From Wurfbainia villosa (taxonomy: Eukaryota; Streptophyta; Magnoliopsida; Zingiberales; Zingiberaceae), in assembly GCA_025175895.1 (NCBI GenBank), contig CM045991.1:90941174-91005173 (forward strand): 64,000 nt of DNA. The letters are read 5' to 3'. Positions within the stretch are counted from its first letter, which is position 1, and every line of letters begins with the position of its first letter. Both the position numbers and the translations under genes were made by a program. A model generated the notes under the pieces. It was not told the origin of the DNA, did not search any database, and saw only the letters and a program-made list of their open reading frames with translations. Shown piece after piece: positions 21,668 to 33,466 of this stretch.

Positions 21668-22538
21668 ATGTCGACAAACACGAACACTCTCTCTCTGCGT
21701 TCTGTCCTTGAGAAGGACAAGCTCAATGGAGCGAATTTCCTGGGTGATGCACAGAACACGAGAATTGTTCTCACCCAAGAAAGGAAGTCAGATGTCCTAG
21801 AGCGCCTATTAGGAGGCACCTCCTGCCAGTGCCTCGCGAGCTGACAAAGATGCTTACAAGAAGCATCAAGATGATGCATTAGATGTGTCATGTCTAATGC
21901 TCGCGACCATAAACTCTGAGCTTCAGAAGCAACATGAGTTCATGAATGCTTATGATATGGTTGGACATCTTCGTCAACTATATCAAGGACAAGCTAGGCA
22001 TGAGAGATATGAAGTCTCTAAGGCATTATTTGGGTCCAAAATGCAAGAAGGGACTCCCGTAGGTACATATGTACTCAAGATGATTGGGTACGTAGAAAAC
22101 CTACAAAGGCTGAGATTCCCACTTGGCCAAGAGCTGGCCACTGACCTGATCTTGCAATCTTTGCCACAAGCCTTCAATCAATTTGTCATGAATTATAACA
22201 TGAATGAAATTGATAAGCCACTGCCTGAAATGCTCAGCATGTTGAGAACTGCTGAGCTTAACCTTAAGAAGGGAAAATCTGACACCATTTTGATGGTACA
22301 AAAGAAGAAAGGCAAGGGCAAGCCTAAAGGTAAGGGAAAGTCCCAAGCCAAGGGAAAAGGCAAAGAACTTAAACCCAAAGGAGGGGTAGCCAAGGAAGGG
22401 GCTTTCTTCCACTGCAAGGAAGCAGGACACTGGAAGCGTAACTGCAAAGCTTACCTGGAAAATCTTAAGAAGAAAAGAAGTGAGACTTCTACTTCAGGTA
22501 TAAATGTTATAGAAGTCAATCTATCTATTTCTTCATCA
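21668..22538 (+). pseudogene. gag: Copia-1 gag (nucleocapsid polyprotein), broken
   Basis: The ATG at 21668 opens MSTNTNTLSLRSVLEKDKL, the expected copia Gag start, but the frame shifts at about 21810-21835 and the rest reads in another frame. The body keeps the UBN2/Gag-type helical region and a Lys/Gly-rich stretch. It ends with a CCHC-like zinc knuckle in which the first cysteine is lost (FHCKEAGHWKRNC, about 22407-22445). A TGA at 22539-22541 sits where tryptophan is expected just before the protease motif, as judged from the copia relic at 56,800. Gag would form the virus-like particle in the cytoplasm; this copy cannot. Confidence 0.85.
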
Positions 22539-22541
22539 TGA

Positions 22542-25500
22542 GTATTAGATACCGGATGTGCATCTCACATTTGTACCAATGTGCAGGCGCTGAGAAATAG
22601 CAGGGCATTGACAAAGGACGAGGTGGACCTACGAGTAGGCAATGGAGCAAGAGTTGCTACTGTTGCTGTAGGAACTTATAATCTATCTTTGCCCTCTGGC
22701 CTTGTATTAGAATTAGATGAATGTTGTTATGTGCCGGCCTTAACCAAGAACATCATTTCAGTTTCTTGTTTGGAAAAAAGGATTTTCATTTATAATAAAG
22801 AACAAATGTTGTTCAGTTTATTTAAATGATATGTTCTATTGTAGTGCACCTCTAATGAACGGACTCTACTTTCTAGACTTAGAGAGCCCTATCTATAACA
22901 TTAGTACCAAGAGGTTCAAGTCAAATGAGTTGAACCAAACTTATCTCGCACCGCCGCTAGGTCACATAAATGAGAGTCGCTTATCTCTCCATAAGGATGG
23001 GTGCTAGACTCATTTGATTTTGAATCATATGAGACATGCGAATCTTGCCTTTTAGGCAAGATGACCAAGACTCCCTTTAGTGGACACATAAGAGAGCAGA
23101 TTTGTTAGGACTTATACATAGTGATGTATGTGGTCCTTTCAATGTTGCTGCTAGAGGTGGTTACAGGTACTTCATTACATTTACTGATGACTTCAGTAGA
23201 TATGGTTATGTGTATCTCATGACACACAAATCAGAATCCTTTGAAAAGTTTAAAGAATTCAAGAATGAAGTACAAAATCAGCTTGGTAAGAGTATTAAGA
23301 TACTTCGATCAGATCGAGGTGGTGAATACCTTAGCCATGAGTTTCGTGACTATCTAGCTGAGTGTGGGATTCTATCCCAACTCACTCCTCCTGGAACACC
23401 ACAGTGGAATGGTGTATCCGAAAGGAGGAATCGTACCCTATTGGATATGGTACGATCTATGATGAGTCACACAGATCTTCCTATATCCTTTTGGGAATAT
23501 GCTCTAGACACAACAGCCTTTACCCTTAACCGTGTACCATCCAAGGCTGTGATAAAGACACCATATACGATATGGACAGGGAGAAATCCCATGATGTCTT
23601 TTATGAGGATTTGGGGTTGTGAGGCTTACGTTCGACGTCAAGTCTCAGACAAACTGGGACCCAAATCCGATAGGTGCTATTTTGTTGGATATCCCAAGGA
23701 TACAAAGGGATATTACTTCTACATTCCCAGTCAGCACAAAGTGTTTATGGTAAAGACTGGAGTTTTTCTAGAAAGGGATTTTGTTTTTAGAAAAACTAGT
23801 GGGAGTACCTTCGATCTTGAAGAAATTCAAGATAAGGACCATAGCACTGAGGCCTTGATGGAGGTTGAACAGGAACTACAAAGTGTTGTGGGTGATGAGG
23901 TTATTGCACAAAGAGTTGTGGAACAACCACCTGTTCATGTAGACCTACCTCTTCGCAGATCTGATAGGGTACGTCGTCAGTCTGAGAGATATTCATTTCT
24001 CTTGTCTGACCATGATGACGTAATGCTCATTGAGAATGAGCCTACCTCCTATCGTGAAGTCGCGATGAGCCCGCATTCGAGAAATGGATAGAGGCCATGA
24101 GATCCGAGATGGAATCCATGTACACCAACCAAGTATGGACTTTGGTTGATCCACCTGAAGGAGTCAAACCCATTGGGTGTAAATGGGTCTTTAGGAGAAA
24201 GACTGACATGGATGGACTTACACATACCTATAAGAGCCGATTGATGGATAAAGGTTTCAAGCAAATTCATGGTATTGACTATGATGAAACCTTTTCTCCA
24301 GTGGCGATGTTTAAGTCCATTCGGATCTTGCTTGCTATTGCAGCATACCACGATTATGAGATCTGGCAGATGGATGTCAAAACTGCATTTCTGAATGGAA
24401 ACTTGCTCAAGGATGTGTACATGACACAACCTGAGGGTTTTGTAGATCCACAGCATACTGGGAAGGTATGCAAGCTGCAAAGGTCCATTTATGGGCTAAA
24501 GCAAGTTTCTCGGAGCTGGAATCTTCGATTCGATGATGCGATCAAACAGTTTGGTTTCATCAAGAATGAAGATGAACCCTGTGTCTATAAGAGGGTTAAT
24601 GGGAACACAGTTGTCTTCCTTGTATTGTATGTGGATGACATACTGCTCATTGGGAATGACATCCCTTCGCTACAGTCTGTGAAGACTTGGCTCGGGACGT
24701 GCTTCTCAATGAAAGACTTAGGTGAAGCAACCTGTATTCTAGGCATCAAGATCTATAGAGATAGATCTAAGAGATTGCTTGGCCTAAGTCAGAGTACATA
24801 CATTGACACGGTATTACTTCGGTTTGCCATGCATAATTCCAAGAAAGGACTTCTGCCGATGTCACATGGTGTGAGTCTTTCGAAGACTCAAAGTCCCTCT
24901 TCTAGAGAGGAGAGAGACCGCATGGATAAGACCCCTTACGCATCTGCTATAGGATCTATCATGTATGCCATGCTATGTACTCGTCCTGATGTCTCGTATG
25001 CTTTGAGCATGACGAGTAGATACCAGTCAGATCCAGGTGAGCGTCACTGGATAGCAGTCAAGAATATTCTTAAGTACTTGAGATGGACTAAAGAATATTT
25101 CTTGATATTTGGAGGCGATGAGGAGCTAGCTGTAAAGGGTTACAGCGATGCCAGCTTCCAAACTGACCAGGATGATTATAGATCGCAGTCAGGGTTCGTG
25201 TTTTGCTTGAATGGTGGCGCTGTGAGCTGGAAGAGTTCGAAGCGACACGCTTCGATTCTACAAATGTAGAGTATATCACGCATCTCGAGGCGCAAAGGAG
25301 GCAGTTTGGATCCGCAAGTTCATTACTGAGCTTGGGGTGGTTCCTAGCATTGCAGATCCCATAGAGCTCTATTGTGACAACAATGGAGTGATTGCACAGG
25401 CTAAGGAACCTCGCTCACACCAGCGGACCAAACACATACTACGACGCTTCCATCTCATTCGAGAGATTATCGATAGAGGAGATGTGAAGATTTGCAGAGT

Positions 25501-25603
25501 ACCCACAGAGGCTAACATCGCAGATCCCTTGACCAAGGCTTTGGCACAGAAAAAGCATGATGATCACACTAGGTCATTGGGTATTAGATACTACGGTGAT
25601 TAG
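22542..25603 (+). pseudogene. pol: Copia-1 pol (protease, integrase, RT, RNase H), broken
   Basis: Order of parts: protease motif VLDTGCASHIC right after the TGA; the integrase zinc-binding segment degraded by indels at about 22790-23100; integrase core 23102-24060 with the D, D and E blocks (TDDFSRYGY, RSDRGGEY, NGVSERRN); frameshift near 24060-24095; reverse transcriptase 24097-25250 with intact YVDD at 24628-24639; frameshift near 25255; RNase H to TAG at 25601-25603, only 20 bp before the 3' LTR. Gene order (integrase before RT) is diagnostic of Ty1/copia. With at least four breaks the copy could move only with proteins supplied by others. Confidence 0.9.
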
Positions 25604-25613
25604 CACTAGTGCT

Positions 25614-25623
25614 AGTGGGAGAT
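25614..25623 (+). promoter_or_regulatory. Copia-1 polypurine tract
   Basis: AGTGGGAGAT directly abuts the 3' LTR and is the expected plus-strand DNA primer site. Confidence 0.7.
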
Positions 25624-27458
25624 TGTTAGTGAAAGCCCTAGAGCCAATCATGTGATGATTGTTGTATGGACTTTATTGTATCATATTCCTATTTATAAAG
25701 GCATGGTTATTATTTTTACTTGTATTGGTGCCAAATAACTAAATATAATAATGTCCTTGAGTAGTAGGTTCTTATCTATATCAATCGATTGGTTGAATCG
25801 ATAATGAGATGATATAGAGAACACTACTCTTAATCATTCCTAGTCGAGTATTAACATTCAGGGACAATGTTAATGCGTAGAGACTAGCATGTAGGTCAAC
25901 AAGATGACTTGATCTCATAAGTCATGGATAAGAGATATCAAGTTGACACATGGGTATGCATTAGAGAATGTATACTGAATGACCCGCCATGAGAAAGTAT
26001 CATGGATCGTTATATGAGTGTCATATACTTTCTCATGTGGCTATTAGTATGACTATTAGTCCTTAGACCTGAAGTCACCATGGTTCCCTACATAAGGAGT
26101 TGCATACTTTGGCTTCATCAAACGTCACCCGTAAATGGGTGGACTATAAAGGCAATTACTGGGTATGTAACAAATTATGCAGAGGGATGTGAGTGATGTA
26201 GATGGGATCTATCCCTCCTATATGACGGGGGTGACATCGATATTCTTGATAGAGTGAGACCACGAAGTGCATGGCCATGCCCAAATGAGCCAATATGAGA
26301 TATTGAGCTCATTTGATTAGAGTGAGTCTACTTGGAGTTCAAGATTTAGATTGTACCGAGGATGACACGGTCTATGCCTCAATTGGTCAATCTAGATGTC
26401 AAGGATAGAGGGACATTGTCACATATTGTGAGAGTCACAATTAGTAGTCATAAAGGTGATGTTGGAGCTCAACATTCTTGTAACTTGGGTAGCAATGATG
26501 TGTTGCTAGATACCGCTCATTGCTTATGTTCCTAAATCGGTTTAGGGACATTGCCAACGTTACAAGAACCTATAGGGTCACACACACAAGAGCAATTAGA
26601 TGGAGATTAGGTTCATATGATGAACCATGAGGATTAGGTTCATGGGATGAACCAAATTGGATTAAGAGTAATCCAAATTAGACTAATTGAGTTAGACTCA
26701 AGTTGATTCAAGTGTTGAATGAGTCTAATTTAGATTTGATTCATCAAATCAATTTAAATTAAATGAATAGAGATTCATTAAATTAAATTGACTTGAGTCA
26801 AGTGGTTAGATTTGATCAACCATGGGAGATTAGAGGTCAAGTTTGACTTGACTTGAGAGGGAAGATGAAAGGTCAAGTTTGACTTGACCAAATGTCATGT
26901 CATGATGATGACTTGGCATGGCCGGCCAATGATGATGCTCCACATCATCATTGACTTTGTCAATTGGTGCCACATCATGAGGGAGACCAAGGGTCATGGG
27001 AGTTACATGCATGCATGTAACCCCCTTCCTTGAAGTGGCCAGCCACTTTAGGGGTTTCAAAGTGGGAATTCATTTTGTGAGTTACTCATTCCATCATCTT
27101 CAACCTTGGATCATCTTCCTCTCAAGCTCTCTCCCTCTCCCAACCTCCTTGGCCGAAATTCCTAAAGGAGTGCTAGCACACTCTAAGGCATTTTTCTCCA
27201 CCTATTGCTTGTGTGGATACCAATAGAGGAGTGTGCACTTGACACTCTCGAGTTCCGATAACCTTTTGGACGAGTGGGATTTGCGAAGGGCATCGCATCG
27301 AGGGTAATGATCTCACCTCTTAGATCTAAGGTAGATCTAGGGTTTTAGTAAGCACATACATGTTTTATAATTTTTATACTTCGCACGGATCCGTGGCCGG
27401 GGCTTCCGAGGTTTCGGCAACGCAAAAAGCAGTTTTTGCGGCTCAGAAAAACCCAACA
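25624..27458 (+). repeat. Copia-1 3' LTR
   Basis: 1835 bp, near-identical to the 5' LTR, with a few substitutions such as TTCCTATTT against TTACTATTT close to the start. Ends CAGAAAAACCCAACA, followed by the ACTCC duplication. Confidence 0.93.
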
Positions 27459-27463
27459 ACTCC

Positions 27464-28482
27464 AAACCAGTTTGTCGATTTGATATTCTGAGTTTTTTAG
27501 TCGACTGCATCTGGTCTAGTAAATTCCATGTCAGCTAACTTTGCTCCTCTACAATTTCAGTATTTTCCTATTCCAGTCGTCCGAACTTGGTCCAGTCGAC
27601 TGGAATACCTGCCATATCGGTTGCATAATCTCCAGTCGATCGACATCTCCTCTTGCCATCTCAGCATCCCAGTTGCCTGGACCTTGTCCAGTCGACTGGG
27701 TCTTAGTCGCCTAGACGTTGTGTAGTCGTCTGGATTCCTACAACACAGAGTTAGCATAAAACACAATATAATCTCCTTTGGCAATAGTAATACTACTCAA
27801 TCTCGACTTCCAAATCCAACACGGTTCTCCGTCGGATTGACACCCAGTTTTGTCTCCACATGAGCACTCAACTTCACCTTTTCACTCGATGATGACCTAT
27901 CGGTTATCCACCCGAACTTACCTTGCTTGACATCTAATCTGATCCACCAGGGCTTCATGTCAACTGTCCAGTCTCCTAGCCCAATTGGGTTTCTTATCGG
28001 TTGTCCGATCTCCCTGACCCAGTCGGTCTTCTGCCTCGACCTAAACCTTCTAGCCACCTCCATCAACCTCACACCCTCAGGGTCCATCCGAGTCCTCCAT
28101 GACTCATTCACCCTTTGCATTAGCCTTCAGGTGCTTCCATCAGCTAGGTTATGCTAACGGGGTCACCTTTGCCAAGAGGTCGCGCCTCCGGAGCTTCTCC
28201 ATTGCCAAGCCTCAATGCTTGGACTTTCACAATCAAGACTACACACTTGGACTTACGTGGCCAAGACTACATCATTGGACTTTACTTTGCCAAATATTCA
28301 TATTTGGACTTTCACCGCCAAGACTACACACTTAGACTTACATGACCAAGACTACACCCTTGGACTTTTCCTTTGTCAAGTATCTATACTTGGACTTTCA
28401 CCGCTAAAACTACACACTTGTACTTACACAATCAAGACTACACCCTTAGACTTTTCCTTGCCAAGTATCCATACTTGGACTT
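27464..28482 (-). mobile_element. Old gag-only-type LTR, piece b
   Basis: Continues piece a after Copia-1. It carries GTCCAGTCGACTGGAATAC and related palindromes (27589-27700), then text matching the TR-GAG LTRs (CTTCTAGCCACCTCCATCA; a GCATTAGCCTTCAGGTGCTTC region). A decayed array of CCAAGACTACA..CTTGGACTTT units follows at about 28225-28482. It is interrupted by TR-GAG-1 at 28482. Confidence 0.5.
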
Positions 28483-29855
28483 TGTTGGTGCAATCGACCC
28501 AGGTTATGATTGACCAGGACTCGAGTTTGACTCGAGTGATGTTTTGACAAAAACATATGACAATGTGATTATCATGGGAAAGTCCAAGTCATGGGTACTT
28601 GGCATGGAAAGTCCAAGTGGGACACTTGACATTTGGGAAAAGTTCAAGCATGGGTCTTGACATGTAAAGTCCAAGCATGAGTCTTGGCAAGAAAAAGTCC
28701 AAGTGGGACATTTGGCATTTGAGAAGTCCAAGGGGATTGATCTTGGTGGCGTAAAGTCCAAGGGTGAAGTCTTGGCAGCATAAGTCCAATGGTTGACGGC
28801 GTAAAGTCCAAGCGGAGTCTTGGCGGTGTAAGTCCAATGTGCCTTGGCGGTGTAAACACCGTTAGCATGACATAGCCGATGGAAGCACCTGAAGGCTAGC
28901 GCGATGGATGAACAAGTCATGGATGACTTGGAGAGATCCGAGAGGCGTGAGGCTGATGGAGGTGGCTAGAAGGTTTAGGTCTAGGCTAAGGGTGGTCTAG
29001 CAAGTATGGGGACACCATATTTGGTTTAAAACCTCATGTTTGAGGTGTGCCAGTCGACTGATGCCATATGGCAGTCGACTGGCGTAGTCAACTAGGGTTT
29101 GACTGCGAAAAGTGGCCTAGCAGTCGACTGCTAGCTCGAGCAGTCGACTGATCGTGTGATCAGTCGACTGATGCTCGAGAAATCGGCCACAGAATAGAGT
29201 TGAAACTCGACTGGTCGAGTGAGAACTCCATCAGTTGACTTATGGTCATGATCAGTCGACTAATGATGGATCCGTTGGACTTATCTAGTGTGGATCTAGC
29301 CGTTGTCTCACGACAATAGTGGCATCAGTCGACTGATCGACTTTTTCCAGCACAAGTTGAAGCTTTATAAGGAGCTCGTGATGGAGGAAAAACCAAGCGA
29401 TTTCTTGGACGTTTTTGAGGCGATTTGCTGCTGCAAATCAGGGTCTTCAACCACGGTTCAAGCGATCAACAAGCAAGCAATCTAAAGGCATTTGTAAAGC
29501 GTTTTCTTTACTTGTAGTGCATTGTATTTCATCTTATTTGCTTGTTGTTATTTGATTATTATTGTAATCATATTGTATGAGATTTCTCCGCCTCCGGATT
29601 GTTCCGAGAAGGAGTGTTTATTAGTGTTTGCGTGTGCATCACTAGATCTCGTAGAGCTCGATCCGTGGAGTAGGAACCTTGAGGTTCCGAACCACATTAT
29701 ATCATTGTGTTTGCGTTGTTGTTTATTTCGTTATTGCTTTCATTACTATTCCGCTGCGCGCTAACGAAATTGTAGAGACGAACGCGAACGAATTCCATCT
29801 ACGTACGAACACTCCGCTATTCACCCCCCTCTAGCGGCTTCAAATATCCTACATT
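28483..29855 (+). repeat. TR-GAG-1 5' LTR with hairpin array and palindromes
   Basis: Array of AAGTCCAAG..CTTGGCA mini-hairpins at about 28576-28860; six exact CAGTCGACTG palindromes plus mutated ones at about 29050-29340; and the terminal motif CTATTCACCCCCCTCTAGC at 29817-29835 just before ..CCTACA. Confidence 0.92.
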
Positions 29856-29857
29856 TG

Positions 29858-29870
29858 GTATCAGAGCCCG
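29858..29870 (+). promoter_or_regulatory. TR-GAG-1 primer-binding site
   Basis: Perfect TGGTATCAGAGCC, two bases after the 5' LTR; initiator methionine tRNA type. Confidence 0.9.
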
Positions 29871-29918
29871 GGGCTCTTCTACGGATTAACCGTCGGGAGC
29901 TAAAAAGCTAGAGGGAAG

Positions 29919-31645
29919 ATGGAATTCCAGGATGGGATATCAACACACCTATCCCCTATACCTTCTATGGACAAGAAGGGTTTAGACAATAGAAGGTGAG
30001 AATTGAAGACTTCCTAATGATGAAGGATTTCGAAGAATGGTCCATTTTAATGGAAGGATATAGCTATCCAAGAGGACCAAAAGGTGGATTCTTCAAGAAA
30101 AAGAAATGGACCAAAGAGCAAGTCCAAGCCTTCGAGAAGAATGAGAAGGTAATGAAGTTCTTAATTGATTTAATACTTAACAATATCTTGTGTATGTTAG
30201 GTAATTATGTAGATGCAAACGAGTTATGGAGCCAAGTGGCCAAGCTCCATGAAAGCCCATCAACGGTCCAAGAGGAAGAGACCGAAGAGGCTAATGCATC
30301 ATCCTCACAAGGAAGTGAGGACTTGGAGGTTGAGAGATCATCAACATCCAAGGAGGAAGAGGAAGTAGAATCGGAGGAGACTTCCACCTCTAGGATTGAG
30401 GGGGAGGAGACTAGAGCATCCTCAACACCGGAGCAACAAGAAGAACCATCTACATCCGGTAGAGAGGAAGAGCAAGCTCAAGAGAACCTCACCTCCACCC
30501 TAGGTAACTCAAACATTGTAATTTCAAATAAAATCCATATAATGTGTTTTGAGTGTAGGGAGTATGGGCACTACAAGAGCAAGTGCCCAAAGAAGGTTAA
30601 GAAGGCTCCACCGGTGTCTAAACCTCAAGAAAGATCAAAATATGTCGGTATCTTCACTAGAAGAAGCAAAGAGCACGTCATTTTCTTCAAGTGTCAACAA
30701 CCGGGGCATTTTAGGAATTCATGCCCTAGGGGGAGCAAGAAAGTCAAAGAGGGAGCTATACATGTAGGGGGAGCCTCCAAGGCAAACCTTAAGGTATATT
30801 TCAATAATGCACCTTCTAAATTTAAAAGTCAAAAGCATGCTAGGAATTTTAATTCTCTTACAATTCACCATGAAAAGCATGCTAGAGATAAATATTTTTG
30901 CTTAGGTGCTAAAAATGTCCACTTAGATAATAAGAAGAAATTTGGGACTAATGTCTCTAAAAACATTTTATCTAAGGACAACCCTAGGTCAAATAACTCA
31001 AGACCAATTCTACCTAGGGAAACAATTAGAAAGGTACAAGAACACTTAGGTCTTATTCCTAAATGGACTAGGTATATGCCTAGGAAGAACCATGCCCATG
31101 GTTTAAATCAAAATTCTAAAATTGGGCAATTAGAATTAGAGAACCAAGCTTTGAGGTCAAGGCTTGAAAAACTTGAGAATACCCTTAAAATTATGCAAAA
31201 TCAATTTAAAGGGTCAAATGATCAAAAGTCTAGGTCTAAAAGTCAAAGTCAACACCTAGGACCTAAGAGTCAAAAGTCAACCAAGGGCAAGCAAGGTTTG
31301 AGTCACAAACCTAAGCCTAAGGTGACTTATCATAGTGTTCCATTTGACTATGGAACACAAACTAGGTCTAGGAAGACCAAGGTTGCTAGGGAAGTTATCC
31401 CTAAGAGTAACCATGGTATGTGCCTATTGGCTAGGGTTTCTAGGAAACCTAGGGTGACCACTAAGAAGGTTATTAGGGAGGTAATCCCTAAGGTTAACCT
31501 TGGCAAGACCACAATGACCAAGGCTTCTAAGCCTAGGAGGGTCATTAGGAAGGTATCTAGGGAGGTTATCCCTAAGGGATACCTGATTAACCCTAGGAGC
31601 TCAAATAGATTTTGGGTTCCTAAGAGCGTGATTGATTCACGCTAG
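29919..31645 (+). pseudogene. gag: TR-GAG-1 gag-like gene, broken
   Basis: ATG at 29919 (MEFQD) matches the start of the sister gag in TR-GAG-2, but the main frame is offset by two bases, so an early frameshift exists. A TAG at 29990-29992 replaces the tryptophan found in the sister. From 29993 a 550-codon frame is open to 31645. Contents: N-terminal Gag domain; Glu/Ser-rich acidic linker; an intact CCHC knuckle CFECREYGHYKSKC; a second knuckle with its first cysteine lost (FFKCQQPGHFRNSC); then a long basic region, a coiled-coil-like segment (QLELENQALRSRLEKLENTL) and the tail motif NRFWVPK. The long basic post-knuckle region is unusual for a copia Gag and lies where protease would normally begin. 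Confidence 0.85.
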
Positions 31646-33452
31646 ATGATTTTAGGATGTGCCAACCTTGATTGGATGGGTAGTTAACTCAACCATGGCA
31701 AAGGTGACATTTTAGGTCATTTTCAAGGTTATGGTTACCTTGGGAATGCAGTTTGATTTGAATCCTAAAGGTTTTTAGGATGTGCCAATATTATTTGAAA
31801 TATTTGATTAGCACTTAAATTGACACAACTTAGGTTTAGAGGTTAGTGTGCCATTTTGGATTTTTGACACACTAGGGAGATTAGTAGTAATATGGCAAAA
31901 TATACTTAATCATATCAAATGACAACTAATATTAAAATTTAGGTATTATATACCTTGATATCTTATTTGCCATGCTTTGATTTGCCATATGCTATGACAT
32001 GACATCATGTTTATTTTTAATCATTTAAAATGTCATGATCATGTTTAGGATTAAAGATTTAAATGTCATGTGCTTTAGTTTTATATCATATGTCATGACA
32101 TCATGATCATTGGCCATGCTTTATTTTGTTATCATTATGCCATGATCATTTCATGCATTTAATGTATTGAAAATTAATTTAAGGACAATGACATGACTTG
32201 GAGTCTCATTCATAAGGGAATCAAGTAGGGTTGCCTTAGAAAATGCATGAAACCCTAGATTAAATGAACCAAAACCCACATCTCACATCACATTGACATG
32301 TATGTGTATTTATACATCCTAAATATATGTGAGATGCTAGGATATGAGTTGAGTTCAAGGTGCATAGTTCTTGCATCTAGATGGACTATAACTCATCTAA
32401 TTTCATAGGTGGATCATTAGGAAAGCTTGTGTGCAAGTCATGTGCATAGAGCCCAAGGAATATGATCCAAAATAAGGTTTTGAAAACATTTTAAAATCAT
32501 TTTAGAAAACCTTGGTGAAGCCTATCTTTTGATAGTAATCACCATTGATGAGATTGATACAAAGTGAGCCAAAACTTAGAAGTTTTCTTCACTTTTGAAT
32601 TTTGTATCAATTTCGGTATTTTATGGATAAAATAATTTTTAAATATTTTTCACCCATTGTATTAACTATAAGTAATATACGTATCAAATTTCGTGATTTT
32701 TCGATATACGTAGAATTACTTATGATTTTATGAAATTCAATTCTAATAACTGAAATTCGGAAATTTGGTTATCGATCGCCTTGGGTGGCGATCGATGTGA
32801 GTGGATCGATCATCGTCGACTGCCAATGTTGATTTCGGGAAAACTAGGTTTGTTTAGCCCGTATTCAGCTGTGGTTAAGGTTCCTAATCATTCCTAACCC
32901 TAGGATATGCTTTGGGAAGCATTAGAAAGGGTGAAAATTCATTGGATATGGATTTAGAGAGGTGTTTAGAGTTTGTATCAAATTTAAGGTGTTGGAAAGT
33001 TCAATGTTGAATTTCTAACCTTATCTTTGATGGTTTAAAGTTCCTATTGGCTTAGGGACTTCCCAAAGACATTGTTGGTGCAATGCTCTAAGGGGAGCAA
33101 GCCTTTAGGGGAGGAATTCATCATGGGATGATGAATGATATTTTTCCTCATGAAGAGGAAAATGAGATTTTGAGAGACCCAATTTGGAAATTGGGAGAGT
33201 GGATAGGATTGTCTTTCTTGAGTGATATGAGACTTATCACTAGGAAGATGGTAGACATCCTAGGTATTTTTTGATCAAGGGGGAGATTGTAAGATCTCAT
33301 TGGGACATGAGACATTGACCTCCTTGGAGAGATAACCTTTTTGATGTATGTCAAAAAGGGGGAGAAAGTAAAAATACCAATTTGGAATAATTGGTAAGGG
33401 ATTTGAGTTAGTGGTCTAACTCAAATAGTTTGTTTGGTTTTTGTCAAACATC
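31646..33452 (+). other. TR-GAG-1 noncoding interior with conserved hairpin
   Basis: 1.8 kb with no pol-like frame. Large parts are also present, inverted, in TR-GAG-2 (36535-37746 and 47412-48044) and, decayed, at 51549-53340. Conservation of noncoding DNA between copies suggests cis-acting RNA functions (inference). Extra polypurine-like tracts GGGGGAGA occur near 33275-33286 and 33352-33366. Confidence 0.7.
32668..32723 (+). repeat. Conserved long hairpin in TR-GAG-1 interior
   Basis: Left arm ATAAGTAATATACGTAT (32668-32684) pairs with right arm ATACGTAGAATTACTTAT (32706-32723) with one small bulge, loop about 21 nt. The same arms occur in TR-GAG-2 at 37312-37329 and 37351-37367. Confidence 0.75.
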
Positions 33453-33466
33453 AAAAAGGGGGAGAT
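33453..33466 (+). promoter_or_regulatory. TR-GAG-1 polypurine tract
   Basis: AAAAAGGGGGAGAT abuts the 3' LTR. Two similar tracts lie within the preceding 190 bp. Confidence 0.8.

Larger units (their letters stand above)
18161..27458 (+). mobile_element. Copia-1: full-length Ty1/copia LTR retrotransposon, defective
   Basis: 9.3 kb bounded by 1.83-kb LTRs with TG..CA ends and a perfect 5-bp duplication ACTCC (18156-18160 and 27459-27463). It has a tRNA-iMet-type PBS, a long leader, gag, protease, integrase, reverse transcriptase and RNase H in copia order, and a PPT. The two LTRs differ at only scattered positions, indicating recent insertion. The coding region nevertheless holds several frameshifts and a stop, so the copy cannot make its own proteins. 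Confidence 0.93.

Noticed and set aside
21668..25603. Endogenous pararetrovirus
   Set aside because: Integrase-before-RT order, LTRs with TSD and a tRNA PBS identify Ty1/copia; no movement or coat protein motifs.
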